Assembly (NCBI RefSeq): GCF_009689985.1
Contig: NZ_QBAW01000006.1
Span: forward strand, 1 to 64,000
Reading direction: 5' to 3'
Length of the DNA: 64,000 bases
From: Helicobacter pylori
GTDB lineage: Bacteria; Campylobacterota; Campylobacteria; Campylobacterales; Helicobacteraceae
A model generated the notes under the pieces. That model was not told where the DNA came from. It did not search any database and worked only from the letters and a program-made list of their open reading frames with translations. Both the position numbers and the translations under genes were made by a program. The number at the start of each line of letters is the position of its first letter. Position 1 is the stretch's first letter. Positions 47,223 to 56,224 of this stretch are shown piece by piece.

Positions 47223-47780
47223 TCAATCTAAAAAAACTATTTTTTTTTGATTTTGAGAATGGGGGACTTTTTCTAGCACGCCTAAAACCCCTAAATCTTT
47301 TAAATGGGTGTAGTCTTTTTTGTGGGTTTCTACAAACACGCTTAAGCCCAAACGCCAAGCGAATCCTACCATGCCCTTTAAATCTTCTTTCAAAAGCTCT
47401 TCATCTAAAATGACCCCATCAGAGCCTTGAACAAGCGATTCTAAAAGCTGGTAATGGCTGATGAAAAGATCCTGATGGACAATCAAAGAGCTCGCATGGC
47501 GGCGCAATAACCCTAAAACTTCTAAATCAAACACGCTTGGTGCGCCTATTTCGTATAATCCTTTGAAATTGACAATGACGCATTCTGTGCGGGTGTTTTC
47601 TTCCAAAAGCTTTCCTAAAACCTCATCAGGGGTTACAAAAACACAATCTTTAATTTGAGAAATGACTCTAGGCAAGTAAGGGTTATACGACAGGCTTTTA
47701 CCTAACATTTCATAAGAAAGCATGCCCTCTTTTAAGGCTAAGCTTTTTTGTAAATTTTCTAAAATCCCTATTTCTTGCAT
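47223..47780 (-). CDS. Divergent indole-3-glycerol-phosphate-synthase-like protein (HP0276-like)
   Basis: 185 residues, shorter than a true TrpC (about 250). The middle resembles the IGPS/TIM-barrel pattern: VHQDLFISHYQLLESLVQGSDGVILD followed by FAWRLGLSVFVETHKKDYTHL. In TrpC the first block reads KDFxxDPYQ with a catalytic Lys; here that Lys is replaced, and substrate-binding ends are missing. So it is probably not an IGPS. It overlaps the TPR gene by 13 bases. Role unknown; likely Campylobacterota-specific. Confidence 0.55.
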   Translation of the reverse strand: MQEIGILENLQKSLALKEGMLSYEMLGKSLSYNPYLPRVISQIKDCVFVTPDEVLGKLLEENTRTECVIVNFKGLYEIGAPSVFDLEVLGLLRRHASSLIVHQDLFISHYQLLESLVQGSDGVILDEELLKEDLKGMVGFAWRLGLSVFVETHKKDYTHLKDLGVLGVLEKVPHSQNQKKIVFLD

Positions 47781-49063
47781 TCTTGAATGATCTTATTGTG
47801 CTCTTTTAATTCGGGTTCGGCTTGGATAGACTCTTTAGCGATGCTAGAAAAGATTTTTTTAGCCTCCAAACAATTCCCCAATTTGTAATAACCCCATGCT
47901 AAAGAATCCAAATAAAGCACTGATCCAGAATCCAACGCTAAGGCTTTCCTCACAAAATCCATGCCCCTTTTAATATCCATGTCATAATCTATTAAGGAAT
48001 ACCCTAAAAAATTATAAAAGAAAGCGTCTTGTGCGTCTTCTTTATCTTTAGTTTTAGCAAGCCAAGCTTGGCGCTCTTTGGTGGCTTGCTCTAATTTTTG
48101 AATGATAGGCAGCATCTCTTCTTTGGTGAGTTTTTTATTTTTCGCGCTCAAGCTTTCATAATGATAAATCGCCTCTAATCCTAAGAATTTAGGGTCTTTT
48201 TTTTCTTGATAGATCAAAGAAGCTTGTTTGGAAGCTTGAGCGAATTTTTTTTGCGCGGTGTATAAATCCAACAACAAACGCCTGTCAAAAGGGAATAATT
48301 CTGCGATTTTCTGGGCCTTATCAAACTCTTTTAACAAGATTAATACCCCTATGTAAAATTGGGCGTTTTGAACAATAGGGTTTTTTTCATACAAACGAGC
48401 GAAAGTCGTTTTAGCCAAATCAAGCTCGTTAAATTGCGTGAAAGTGTTGAGCGCTTTTTGGCACAATTGCTCTGAGCAACCATACCTGTCTATATGAGAT
48501 TGCAACAAATCCAAGCCCTCTTTTTTACGATTTTGCAAAAAATAGATTGTAATGAGTTTTTCTAGGCTGTCTTCATCATGCACTTGGTTATAAAACTTAT
48601 TCAATAGCGGGAAAGCCTTATCCAAACGCTTTTGAGTCAAATACAAAGTCCCTAACACATTGTCTGTGGCTATGGTCTTTTCTTCTTTACGGATTTTGTG
48701 CAGCAGTTCAATCGCCTTATCAATCTGCCCCATTTGCGCATAGCCATCCACTAAAATCTTATTGATAGAAACATCATTACGATTATTGGTGATTTTTTGA
48801 TAGAGCATGGCTAAATGCATAGCGGTTTTAATATCCCCTAAACTCGCCGCTGAAATGGCCGCTTCTTTAGCATACACCACCTTATTGGTTTGCTTATAGA
48901 GATTCATATAGCCTTTTTGAGCGCTAGCAAAATCCCCTCTGTGGAAAGCGTCTGAACTCAATAGGATTTGATGATCTTCTGAAAGGGTTTCAGCGTTAAG
49001 ACAAGAAAATAGGCTAAAAAGCAATAAACTTGCTAAAAATCTTTTCTTTATTTGAATATCCAT
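47768..49063 (-). CDS. Secreted TPR-repeat protein
   Basis: 431 residues. A signal peptide (FLASLLLFSLFSCLNAE) precedes about ten degenerate tetratricopeptide repeats (DFASAQKGYMNLYKQTNK; GQIDKAIELLHKIRKEEKT; SVLYLDSLAWGYYKLGN). The predicted place is the periplasm, possibly as a lipoprotein, since LFSC gives a weak lipobox. TPR proteins of this kind scaffold envelope machines. It lies between the IGPS-like gene and the YkgJ/PilO-like group. Confidence 0.75.
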   Translation of the reverse strand: MDIQIKKRFLASLLLFSLFSCLNAETLSEDHQILLSSDAFHRGDFASAQKGYMNLYKQTNKVVYAKEAAISAASLGDIKTAMHLAMLYQKITNNRNDVSINKILVDGYAQMGQIDKAIELLHKIRKEEKTIATDNVLGTLYLTQKRLDKAFPLLNKFYNQVHDEDSLEKLITIYFLQNRKKEGLDLLQSHIDRYGCSEQLCQKALNTFTQFNELDLAKTTFARLYEKNPIVQNAQFYIGVLILLKEFDKAQKIAELFPFDRRLLLDLYTAQKKFAQASKQASLIYQEKKDPKFLGLEAIYHYESLSAKNKKLTKEEMLPIIQKLEQATKERQAWLAKTKDKEDAQDAFFYNFLGYSLIDYDMDIKRGMDFVRKALALDSGSVLYLDSLAWGYYKLGNCLEAKKIFSSIAKESIQAEPELKEHNKIIQECKK

Positions 49064-49099
49064 TATTTTATTTCCTTTTTTGTATCACTGAAGTGAATT

Positions 49100-49498
49100 T
49101 TAGTGCACTTTAGTTTCTTTGGTTTTTTGTGTAATGCCCGGACAGCTTTGACAAAAAGCTTCTTTTTGCTCTTTAGAGAAAGTTTTCACGCCCTCCCAAA
49201 AAGGAAAAGTTTGGCATTGTTTAGGGCGCACGCTATAAATCTGGCATTTTTTGGTTTCTAAATCCAAAAACACGCACGCCAAACCCAACTCTTTAGCGTC
49301 TTTTTCTAATAAAGAGAACTTATACCCTACCTTTTTAACATATTTTTGACTAAATTCTTCTAATTCTAATTTTAAAAAAGCGCTAATTTTTTGCATTTCT
49401 TGGATATTTAAAAAAATATACCCGCTTTCCCCCACGCAACACTTTGCCCCACAACCCTCGCATGCCTTATGATTAAAACTAAAATCAAAATCTTGCAT
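49100..49498 (-). CDS. YkgJ-family cysteine-cluster protein
   Basis: 132 residues. Cysteines in CEGCGAKCC (about 11-19), then CQIYSVRPKQCQTFPFW and a C-terminal CQSC form the zinc/iron-binding cluster of the YkgJ (DUF124/CxxCxxCC) family. ATG 49498 is chosen because AGGGG lies upstream; a longer TTG start at 49528 overlaps the PilO-like gene. Function of the family is unclear; a metal-binding role is inferred. Confidence 0.75.
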   Translation of the reverse strand: MQDFDFSFNHKACEGCGAKCCVGESGYIFLNIQEMQKISAFLKLELEEFSQKYVKKVGYKFSLLEKDAKELGLACVFLDLETKKCQIYSVRPKQCQTFPFWEGVKTFSKEQKEAFCQSCPGITQKTKETKVH

Positions 49499-49514
49499 TA
49501 AACTACCCCTAATC

Positions 49515-50054
49515 CTATTGGAGATCAATACTCACGCTAAATTGCACCAACAACCCTTCATCATCTTTAGAGATTTTTAAAGGCAATTGGCTTTGAGCAC
49601 TCGGTAAATACTTGTTGATTAAGGTGAAAAAAAGATAGGTCTTTTCTAATTCGCTCGCTCTGGCCATGATAAAAAATTGGGTTTTTTGAAAGGGGTTTTG
49701 AGAGAGCAAGGGTTTGATTTTATAGGCGTCAAAACATTTTTTTAAAATCTTTTCTAAAATCCGCCTGGACTCTTCATCGTTAAAAATCTTTAATAAGGAT
49801 TCGCCTGTTTCTTTTTGATTGCGGTAATTGGTTAGAGCTGTTTCAAAATGCCTTTGCGCGTATTCTAAAACGCTTTTTTTACGATTTTCTTCTAAAAGGA
49901 TTTTTTTCAATTCTAGCATGCTAGGCCATAGAAAATACTCGGTATTCAACCAACCCAATAAGGAAAAAACCCCTAAAAAAACGAGGTTTTTAATGATAAA
50001 CCCCACATCGCCTGATTGCTCTCTGTCTAGGTGTGAAAAATGCAATGGCTTCAT
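49515..50054 (-). CDS. PilO-like inner-membrane assembly protein
   Basis: 179 residues. One N-terminal membrane helix (IIKNLVFLGVFSLLGWL), then a coiled coil (LELKKILLEENRKKSVLEYAQRHF) and a C-terminal ferredoxin-like half (ELEKTYLFFTLINKYLP). This is the architecture of PilO/GspM. The two genes upstream encode PilN- and PilM-like proteins, in the order M-N-O used by type IV pilus and T2SS operons, with four-base overlap. H. pylori has no type IV pilus, so the role must differ. Confidence 0.55.
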   Translation of the reverse strand: MKPLHFSHLDREQSGDVGFIIKNLVFLGVFSLLGWLNTEYFLWPSMLELKKILLEENRKKSVLEYAQRHFETALTNYRNQKETGESLLKIFNDEESRRILEKILKKCFDAYKIKPLLSQNPFQKTQFFIMARASELEKTYLFFTLINKYLPSAQSQLPLKISKDDEGLLVQFSVSIDLQ

Positions 50055-50584
50055 TTAATAGACTCCGGGTTTTTTATCAGTAAGGAATTAGAAAAGTTGG
50101 TGGAAACAAAATTAAACCACCCATCGCTTAAGGGGAAAAATTCCGCCCTAGAATAATCAAAAATGGGGTTTAGTTTGTTTTGAAACAAAAAATAAAAGGC
50201 TTCTTTAGAAGGGGTTTTACCACTAACCACCACGCTTTGCTGGTCTATTTCAATGCTATTAATAGTAATGAGATCTGGCACAATATTTAAAAGCCCTTGC
50301 AAAACATCTCGTATATCATCATTGTAATTCAAACGCTTTTTGGCTTCTTTAATGAGTTTTAAGGTTTCATCAGTCTTAACCTGCAAGCGGCTGATTTCAT
50401 GGCGATAAAGCCTTTCTTGGATCGTCAAATCAGACGCATTGTTTTGAGTGTTTTTAATAGCGTTATGCATAAACCACACTAACCCCCCTATTACTACAAA
50501 AGATAAAAAAATGTAAAAAACCCAAATTTTAGAAAGCTTGCTGATAAGGTGTTTCGCTCTTGGCTCAATGTAGCTAAAACGCAT
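50051..50584 (-). CDS. PilN-like inner-membrane assembly protein
   Basis: 177 residues from ATG 50584 (ATG 50593 is an alternative). One membrane helix (WVFYIFLSFVVIGGLVWFM), coiled coil, then IVPDLITINSIEIDQQSVVVSGKTPSKEAFYFLF. That pattern (hydrophobic, P, then beta strands and a G-x-x-x-S-x-E-A helix) is the PilN/GspL periplasmic ferredoxin-like domain. It overlaps both partners, indicating coupled synthesis. Confidence 0.6.
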   Translation of the reverse strand: MRFSYIEPRAKHLISKLSKIWVFYIFLSFVVIGGLVWFMHNAIKNTQNNASDLTIQERLYRHEISRLQVKTDETLKLIKEAKKRLNYNDDIRDVLQGLLNIVPDLITINSIEIDQQSVVVSGKTPSKEAFYFLFQNKLNPIFDYSRAEFFPLSDGWFNFVSTNFSNSLLIKNPESIK

Positions 50585-51554
50585 GCTTTTCATTCTCCAT
50601 GCACGCTAAAACATTCAAGCGCTCCACTAAAGAAAAATCAAGCCTATCCACTTCTATCATCAAAGTTTCTTGCAAATGCATTAAGGCTTTTTGGTGGATT
50701 TGACAGCTGTCTAAAACAACCACTTTTTCTACAAAGTCTATATCTCTAGAATGATAGACGCTGCGCAATCCCTCTTGCAAAACGCCTGCAATTAGGGGGA
50801 TATTCGTCATGCCTTCAATCAAACTATAAGCGTCTTCATTTTTTTCGCTATTATCCTTACTGCTATCTAGGCCTATCGCTTCTTCAAGGCTGTCAATATC
50901 TTCTTGGATTTCACTCAAAAACAAATTCACAGCCTCATTATCCATCTCCATAGAATCCTCTTCCTTGCTCTCTATAAACTCTTCAGGTTGTTCTTCTAAA
51001 AACACGGATTTGGCTAAAAAAATCTCTTTTTTATCCGCAATCAAAAAATAAAATCTTGAACGCTCCAAAAGCAAATACAACAACGGCTTTTCTTCTAATC
51101 TATCGTGCACAAAATCATAAATAAGGCTAAAAGGCGAAAACAAAAAATCCACATCCTGGATTTTAAAACGCTTGAAATCTTTTAAAAAATCCTTAGATTC
51201 CACATAAACGCAATACTTTTGATTGACTTCACAAGCCTGATAATCTTGATTTTCTCGTTTGATTTGTTCAAACGCCTGCTTTTCGCATAAAACCTCTTTA
51301 GCTTTACTCATCGCGCTAAAATAAGTGTAGGGGTATTTTTGGCTATAAGTTCTGGCGATTTTTAAGGCTTGAATGGGGACTTCACCATTTTTAGTCTCCA
51401 CTTTAGTTTCAAAAGTTTTAAAAAATTTCTCTTTAATGCGGTGGTTTTTGATCCTTAAAATTTGAGCGGATAAAAGATTGTGATCCACATTAAAAGAAAT
51501 ATACACTTGAGAGCAAAACCTCTCTTTGAACGCTTTTTTTAACCCTTTAAGCAC
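50574..51554 (-). CDS. PilM-like cytoplasmic actin-fold protein
   Basis: About 326 residues from GTG 51554 (AAAGGGG upstream); a longer TTG start at 51584 is possible. It has the beta-rich, Lys-rich pattern of PilM/GspL cytoplasmic domains (VYISFNVDHNLLSAQILRIKNHRI, CEVNQKYCVYVESKDFLKDF, YLLLERSRFYFLIADKKEIFLAK), but the ATPase motifs of PilM are not clear. An acidic low-complexity insert (ESKEEDSMEMDNE) follows. The call rests largely on order with the PilN- and PilO-like genes. Confidence 0.5.
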   Translation of the reverse strand: MLKGLKKAFKERFCSQVYISFNVDHNLLSAQILRIKNHRIKEKFFKTFETKVETKNGEVPIQALKIARTYSQKYPYTYFSAMSKAKEVLCEKQAFEQIKRENQDYQACEVNQKYCVYVESKDFLKDFKRFKIQDVDFLFSPFSLIYDFVHDRLEEKPLLYLLLERSRFYFLIADKKEIFLAKSVFLEEQPEEFIESKEEDSMEMDNEAVNLFLSEIQEDIDSLEEAIGLDSSKDNSEKNEDAYSLIEGMTNIPLIAGVLQEGLRSVYHSRDIDFVEKVVVLDSCQIHQKALMHLQETLMIEVDRLDFSLVERLNVLACMENEKHAF

Positions 51555-52200
51555 CCAAACCCCTTTGAGATTCTTCAAATCCAACAGAATCCATGCGCGT
51601 CTTTAAATATTCTTTAGCCTTTGAAAGCTCCCATTCTTTAGGGATAATCACAGATTCTAGCATGTGATAATGCACTTCGCTAAAAGGCTTAGGGATTTCA
51701 AATTGATCCCAAGTGTTCAATCGCCATGCGTTTTTACAAACCACCCGACAAGCGCTAATCCCCACGCCTGATTTTTGAGCCAAAGCGATCACCCCATCCG
51801 CTATGCTGTGTCGTGGGCCTTTGGGGCCATCAGGAGTGATAGCGACATCGCAACCTTCTTTCAAACGCTTAAGCCCTTCTATCAAAACCTTAACCCCCCC
51901 TTTTTTGCTAGAACCTCTAATGTTTTTAAAACCAAAGCTTTCAAACAAACCCGCCGCAATAGAGCCGTCAAAATGCTGGCTTGCGATCACATAAACAGAA
52001 GGTTTTTGAAGCCTTAAATACGCAAACCCGATCATGCCAAGCTCCCCATGCCAACAGCTTACAATAAAGGGTTTTTCTTTTAAATTTTGAGCTAAAAAAT
52101 AGCGGTTTTTACAAGTTTTATGCAACAACCAAAGGACTCCAAACGCCAAGCGTGGGACAACCTTTAAAACGATATTTTTCCTGAAAAATTTTAAGCTCAA
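51547..52200 (-). CDS. DUF374 lysophospholipid-acyltransferase-like protein
   Basis: 217 residues. The DUF374 form of the LPLAT fold: a His in SCWHGELGMIGF, RGSSKKGG, and ITPDGPKGPRHSIADGVIALAQKSG are family hallmarks. An N-terminal amphipathic/hydrophobic segment (VVPRLAFGVLWLLH) may tether it to the membrane. Acceptor and function are unknown, lipid or LPS acylation being likely. It overlaps the PilM-like gene. Confidence 0.8.
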   Translation of the reverse strand: MSLKFFRKNIVLKVVPRLAFGVLWLLHKTCKNRYFLAQNLKEKPFIVSCWHGELGMIGFAYLRLQKPSVYVIASQHFDGSIAAGLFESFGFKNIRGSSKKGGVKVLIEGLKRLKEGCDVAITPDGPKGPRHSIADGVIALAQKSGVGISACRVVCKNAWRLNTWDQFEIPKPFSEVHYHMLESVIIPKEWELSKAKEYLKTRMDSVGFEESQRGLGA

Positions 52201-52238
52201 TTCTCGCCTTTAAACCCGCTCTTCATTGGTTATCTTTA

Positions 52239-53552
52239 TTAGTTGCCTTTAGCGGTCGCTATCAAGCGCCCTTTGGAGTGAGAAACAATCTCCACTCTTA
52301 CAAGCTCGCCCGGATTTCTTTTTTCCTTACAAGTTACTTCAATGAATTTCCCCGTATCGCTACGCCCTTCAAAACCCACGATTTGATTATCCATTTCACG
52401 CCTATTTTCCACCAACACCACATGCGTTTTACCCACTTCCAACTTGGCTTTTTCCTCTAAAATTTCTTTGTGCCTGTTTTGCAACCTCTCTAACCTTGAA
52501 GATGAAACCTCTAATGGCACTCTTTCTTTCCAAGCTCCCGCTTCAGTGAAAGGGCGCGGGGAGTAAATAAAACTATAGAGCGTGTCAAAGCGCACTTTTT
52601 CTAGCACCTCCATCGTGTCTTCAAAATCCTTATCGCTCTCATTAGGAAAGCCCACGATAATATCCGTGCTGATACCCACTTCAGGCACTAAGGCTTTTAA
52701 CCTCTCCACCCTATTTAAAAACCACTCTTTACTATAACCTCTTCGCATCATCTTTAACACCGCGCTAGATCCGCTCTGTAAGGGCATGTGGATACTCTTG
52801 CACACCTTAGGGTTTTTGGCAAAGCGTTCTAAAAATGCATCATTCATGTGCAAGGGGTGAGGCGAAGTGAATCGTATCCTTTCAATGCCTTGGATTTCGC
52901 TCAATTTATCCAACAAATCGCTAAAATCCACTTTCGCATGCTCGCTACTGAAACGAACGCCGTAATTATTCACATTCTGCCCTAAAAGCATGAGCTCTTT
53001 AGTGCCGTTATTCGCCAATTTCTCAGCTTCTTTTAAAATCAAATCCATAGGGATAGAAATTTCTTTGCCTCTAGTGTGCGGGACAATGCAATAAGCACAT
53101 TTCTTATCGCAACCTATAGAGATGTTGAGTAACGATCGGATTTGAGCCTTTTTTTCAAAAAATTCAAACGCATACGCGCTTTCATCGTAATCAATCGCCA
53201 CTTCAACCGCTTTTTCTTTATGGATCACTTGAGAGATTTTAGACACATTCCTAGCCCCTAACACAAAGCTCACGCTTGGGGCTTTTTTCAAAATATCCGC
53301 TCCCATGTGGCTTGCAGTGCACCCGCAAACCCCGATTTTGGCGTTGGGTTTTTTGATTTTAGCGAATTGGCCGATTTCTGAAAACAATTTCCTTTCGGGT
53401 TTTTCGCGTACGCTGCAAGTGTTGATTAAGATCAAATCCGCTGTTTTAGGGTCGCTAGTCTCTTTATAATCCAGTTTGGATAGTTCGCTTAGTAGATGCT
53501 CGCTATCCCTAGAATTCATGGCACAACCCATGGTTTCAATATAAACTTTCAA
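52239..53552 (-). CDS. miaB: tRNA-2-methylthio-N6-isopentenyladenosine synthase MiaB
   Basis: 437 residues, normal length. The N-terminal Fe-S Cys in [18 protein letters not shown] and GCTASHMG; the radical-SAM CxxxCxxC is [16 protein letters not shown]; a TRAM domain ([14 protein letters not shown]) ends the protein. It methylthiolates i6A37 in tRNA. Sister of mtaB at 36742-37998. Confidence 0.96.
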   Translation of the reverse strand: MKVYIETMGCAMNSRDSEHLLSELSKLDYKETSDPKTADLILINTCSVREKPERKLFSEIGQFAKIKKPNAKIGVCGCTASHMGADILKKAPSVSFVLGARNVSKISQVIHKEKAVEVAIDYDESAYAFEFFEKKAQIRSLLNISIGCDKKCAYCIVPHTRGKEISIPMDLILKEAEKLANNGTKELMLLGQNVNNYGVRFSSEHAKVDFSDLLDKLSEIQGIERIRFTSPHPLHMNDAFLERFAKNPKVCKSIHMPLQSGSSAVLKMMRRGYSKEWFLNRVERLKALVPEVGISTDIIVGFPNESDKDFEDTMEVLEKVRFDTLYSFIYSPRPFTEAGAWKERVPLEVSSSRLERLQNRHKEILEEKAKLEVGKTHVVLVENRREMDNQIVGFEGRSDTGKFIEVTCKEKRNPGELVRVEIVSHSKGRLIATAKGN

Positions 53553-53561
53553 TACAAGCCT

Positions 53562-53804
53562 TTAAATAATGTGCAATTCATAAAGAAAATCTTTTTCATC
53601 AGTGCTGACCCTCACCTCATCTAAATAAGCCGTATGGCCTTTTTCTTTGAAAAAATCCACCGCTTTGAGCATGTCTTTATAGGCGTTTGTGGGGGCAAAA
53701 TAGAAAATAGAACGCTTATCTTCACTAAATTTGTGATACAAATCCTCTAATTCCACGCTCTTAGCGTCTGATTTTCTCGTATTCTTGGCTAAAACTAATT
53801 TCAT
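53562..53804 (-). CDS. Small HP0268-family protein (SMR-like nicking endonuclease)
   Basis: 80 residues from ATG 53804 (GGAAAGA upstream; the longer reading frame from 53837 is less likely). MKLVLAKNTRKSDAKSVELEDLYHKF begins the protein and LYELHII ends it. The H. pylori orthologue HP0268 has a reported structure with an SMR-like fold and nicking nuclease and RNase activity (from memory). It stands between miaB and an amidohydrolase gene. Confidence 0.8.
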   Translation of the reverse strand: MKLVLAKNTRKSDAKSVELEDLYHKFSEDKRSIFYFAPTNAYKDMLKAVDFFKEKGHTAYLDEVRVSTDEKDFLYELHII

Positions 53805-53864
53805 TGACTCTTTCCTTAATTGATTTAGATTTCCCATTTTAACGCATTCTGTCTTTAAAACAAA

Positions 53865-55094
53865 TTAGATCACTCTTTTCCCCCCTAAAAACAAGCGCTC
53901 CACTTCTTTAGCATGCAATAAAAATTGCAAAATCGCTTGCTCTTTAATGAATTTTTCATTAAAACCAAACACGCTCAAATCCGCCCTTTTGTTGGCCTCT
54001 ATCTCGCCATTATTTAAAGCTAAAGCTTTAGCCCCATGCCTAGTCGCTCCTAAAAGAGCGATCTTAGTTAATTCTAATAACGGCATGTTATGGGTGAGCA
54101 AGAACGCCCTTAATTCGTCTAAAAGGCTCAGCGAAATGTTAGAACTCAAGCCATCAGTGGCCACACTCACGCTCAAACCGGCTTCTTTAGCTCTCTCTAA
54201 ATCCAACGCTTTCCCACTCAACAAGCGGTTAGAAAAGGGGCATGTGATTAAAAAAGCGTTTTTGACTTGAGATTTAATCCTTTTTAACGCTTCCAAAGAA
54301 GCGAACTGGTTATGCACAAATAAAGTGTGCGTGTCTTTAAACATGTCAATGTAATCGTTCGCGCCCTCATAGAGCGATTTGAAATTAGACTCCTTTAAAA
54401 AATGCTGGTAAAAATTTTCAAACCACCCTTTAGAATTTTCTACCCATTCTAACTCTTCAAACGATTCTAAAAAATGCGTAGAAAGCAGGCTTTGTGAATC
54501 TTTGGCTAATTGGATGACGCTTAAAGCCATGTCTTTTTGGACCGAATAAGGGGCATGCACAGCCAGAGCCGCTTTAAGCTTTTTGTCTTCCAAATCTTTT
54601 AATTCCTTAAATTTGGCCTCAAACGCTTTTAGTTTTTCTAAAGAATAGCTACTCCCTAAAAACTCTAAAAACACGACAGCACTCAAGGGGCTTTCTTTTA
54701 ATAAATTAACTTCTATCAGGTGGTTAGAAATCGCTCCCACGCTCCCCACCCCGCTTTTTAATTGCGTAATGATGGCGTTTTGAATAGCCCCTTGGCAATT
54801 TTCTAAAATCGCCCCCCCATTGTTTAACACGCTCCCTAACCAGCCAGAAAAACTCCCGTAATCAAAACTCGCTTTATTGTTGGAAAATTCAAAATGGGTG
54901 TGTGCGTTGATAAAAGCGGGCAACAGAACGGAATTTTCAAAAAACTGCGCCTTTAAGTGGGGGTATTTAAGCGTTAAACTTTTGTAATCGCCCACTTCAA
55001 CAATCTTTTCATCAAAGACCACGCCATAATCTTCTAACACTTCGCATTTTTCATTGCATAAAAAAACTAAAGACGCTCCTATGATTTCTTGCAT
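53865..55094 (-). CDS. Amidohydrolase, probable aminofutalosine deaminase
   Basis: 409 residues of the chlorohydrolase/deaminase class. Metal ligands: HTHFEFS (HxH), STHFLES (His) and ATDGLSSN (Asp). The H. pylori orthologue HP0267 is linked to deamination of 6-amino-6-deoxyfutalosine in the futalosine route to menaquinone, which fits since H. pylori lacks the classical Men pathway. It overlaps the start of the PyrC-like gene. Confidence 0.8.
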   Translation of the reverse strand: MQEIIGASLVFLCNEKCEVLEDYGVVFDEKIVEVGDYKSLTLKYPHLKAQFFENSVLLPAFINAHTHFEFSNNKASFDYGSFSGWLGSVLNNGGAILENCQGAIQNAIITQLKSGVGSVGAISNHLIEVNLLKESPLSAVVFLEFLGSSYSLEKLKAFEAKFKELKDLEDKKLKAALAVHAPYSVQKDMALSVIQLAKDSQSLLSTHFLESFEELEWVENSKGWFENFYQHFLKESNFKSLYEGANDYIDMFKDTHTLFVHNQFASLEALKRIKSQVKNAFLITCPFSNRLLSGKALDLERAKEAGLSVSVATDGLSSNISLSLLDELRAFLLTHNMPLLELTKIALLGATRHGAKALALNNGEIEANKRADLSVFGFNEKFIKEQAILQFLLHAKEVERLFLGGKRVI

Positions 55095-56215
55095 GCATTC
55101 TCCTTAATCAATGTGGTTTGCCCTTTTAAGATCATTCTTTGAACTTCGCCATATAATTCTAAACCATAAAAGGGTGAATTTTGATTATTAACTCTTGTTT
55201 GGGCGTTCAAATCCACAATCATGAGATTGGCTAATTGTTTTTCTTTAACCTCGCCTGCATTGAGTTTTAAAAATCTCGCTTGATTAGTCGCCATGACTTT
55301 AATGAGCTGTTGGAAGCTGATAACCTTTTTTTGAACTAAAAAAGTATAAGCCACGCTAAAAGCGTCCTCTATGCTCTCACACCCAAAAGCGCTTTCTTCA
55401 AAAAGCTCTGCGTTAGAGTTTTTAAAAACATGAAGGTTTGTGAGCATGGCGATTTCATCATTCTTTAGAGCCTCTTTTAGGGCGTTTTGGCTTTCTTTAT
55501 CCCTTAAAGGAGGGGCGATTTTAAATCTGGGTTCATAATCTTCATACACGCTCTCATCTAAAATTAAATGGCTTAAGGGCGTTTGGGCCTGCAGGTGCGC
55601 TCCTAAATTGTTAAAGGCTTTGATGAGTTTGAGCGTGGCGGTGCTATTCACTTTATCCAAAAGCATAGGGGTTTGTAACGCTCTAGAAACTTCCATAAAA
55701 CGCACCAAGCACGTGTTTTCAAACGCATTTTCTACAAAATTCTGCCCCAATTCATAGGCTAATGCCCCACTATTTAGGGCTTCAAAAGAATTTTCTAAAG
55801 AGATTAAAAGAGGCAAGTTGTAGGATTTAGCGTAATGGCTGATGAGTTCTAAAAAAGCGTCAGATTGCACGATTAAAATTTCCCCTCCTTTATTTTTAAG
55901 CGTAGCGATGTCGGCTAGTTGGTTGTTTTTAACCGCCATAATATTTTTAATGCCGCTTTGATCGCAATTAAAAACATTGAGTAACCCTACCCCCCCTTTA
56001 AAAGCCTTTTGTTTTAAATTTTCATAACCCTCCAAACCAGTAACGCTCAAATCAATGAAGCTTGGTAGCACGAATAAATCCGCGCACTCAATCACTTCTT
56101 CATTTTTAATAGGGCTTAAGTTTTCTTTAATCTCTGCGATGAGGGAATCTTTTAAGCGAATATCCGCTCTTTTTAAAACCTCACCATCATAAAACGAAGC
56201 GTTTTTTAACAGCAT
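55079..56215 (-). CDS. pyrC: Dihydroorotase-like protein (PyrC homologue), likely inactive
   Basis: 378 residues from ATG 56215 (GGAGG upstream). It aligns along the whole length with type I dihydroorotase, e.g. KIAPPLRDKESQNALKEAL for KVNPPLR. But the metal motif DxHxH reads IDLSVTG (about 54-60) and the TDHAPH block reads TNLHVF, so the metal-binding His and the catalytic Asp are missing. H. pylori has another pyrC. Such PyrC-like subunits act as structural partners of PyrB in other bacteria, so this may be a non-catalytic partner. Overlaps the deaminase gene by 16 bases. Confidence 0.85.
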   Translation of the reverse strand: MLLKNASFYDGEVLKRADIRLKDSLIAEIKENLSPIKNEEVIECADLFVLPSFIDLSVTGLEGYENLKQKAFKGGVGLLNVFNCDQSGIKNIMAVKNNQLADIATLKNKGGEILIVQSDAFLELISHYAKSYNLPLLISLENSFEALNSGALAYELGQNFVENAFENTCLVRFMEVSRALQTPMLLDKVNSTATLKLIKAFNNLGAHLQAQTPLSHLILDESVYEDYEPRFKIAPPLRDKESQNALKEALKNDEIAMLTNLHVFKNSNAELFEESAFGCESIEDAFSVAYTFLVQKKVISFQQLIKVMATNQARFLKLNAGEVKEKQLANLMIVDLNAQTRVNNQNSPFYGLELYGEVQRMILKGQTTLIKENACKKS

Positions 56216-56224
56216 CAAACCCTC

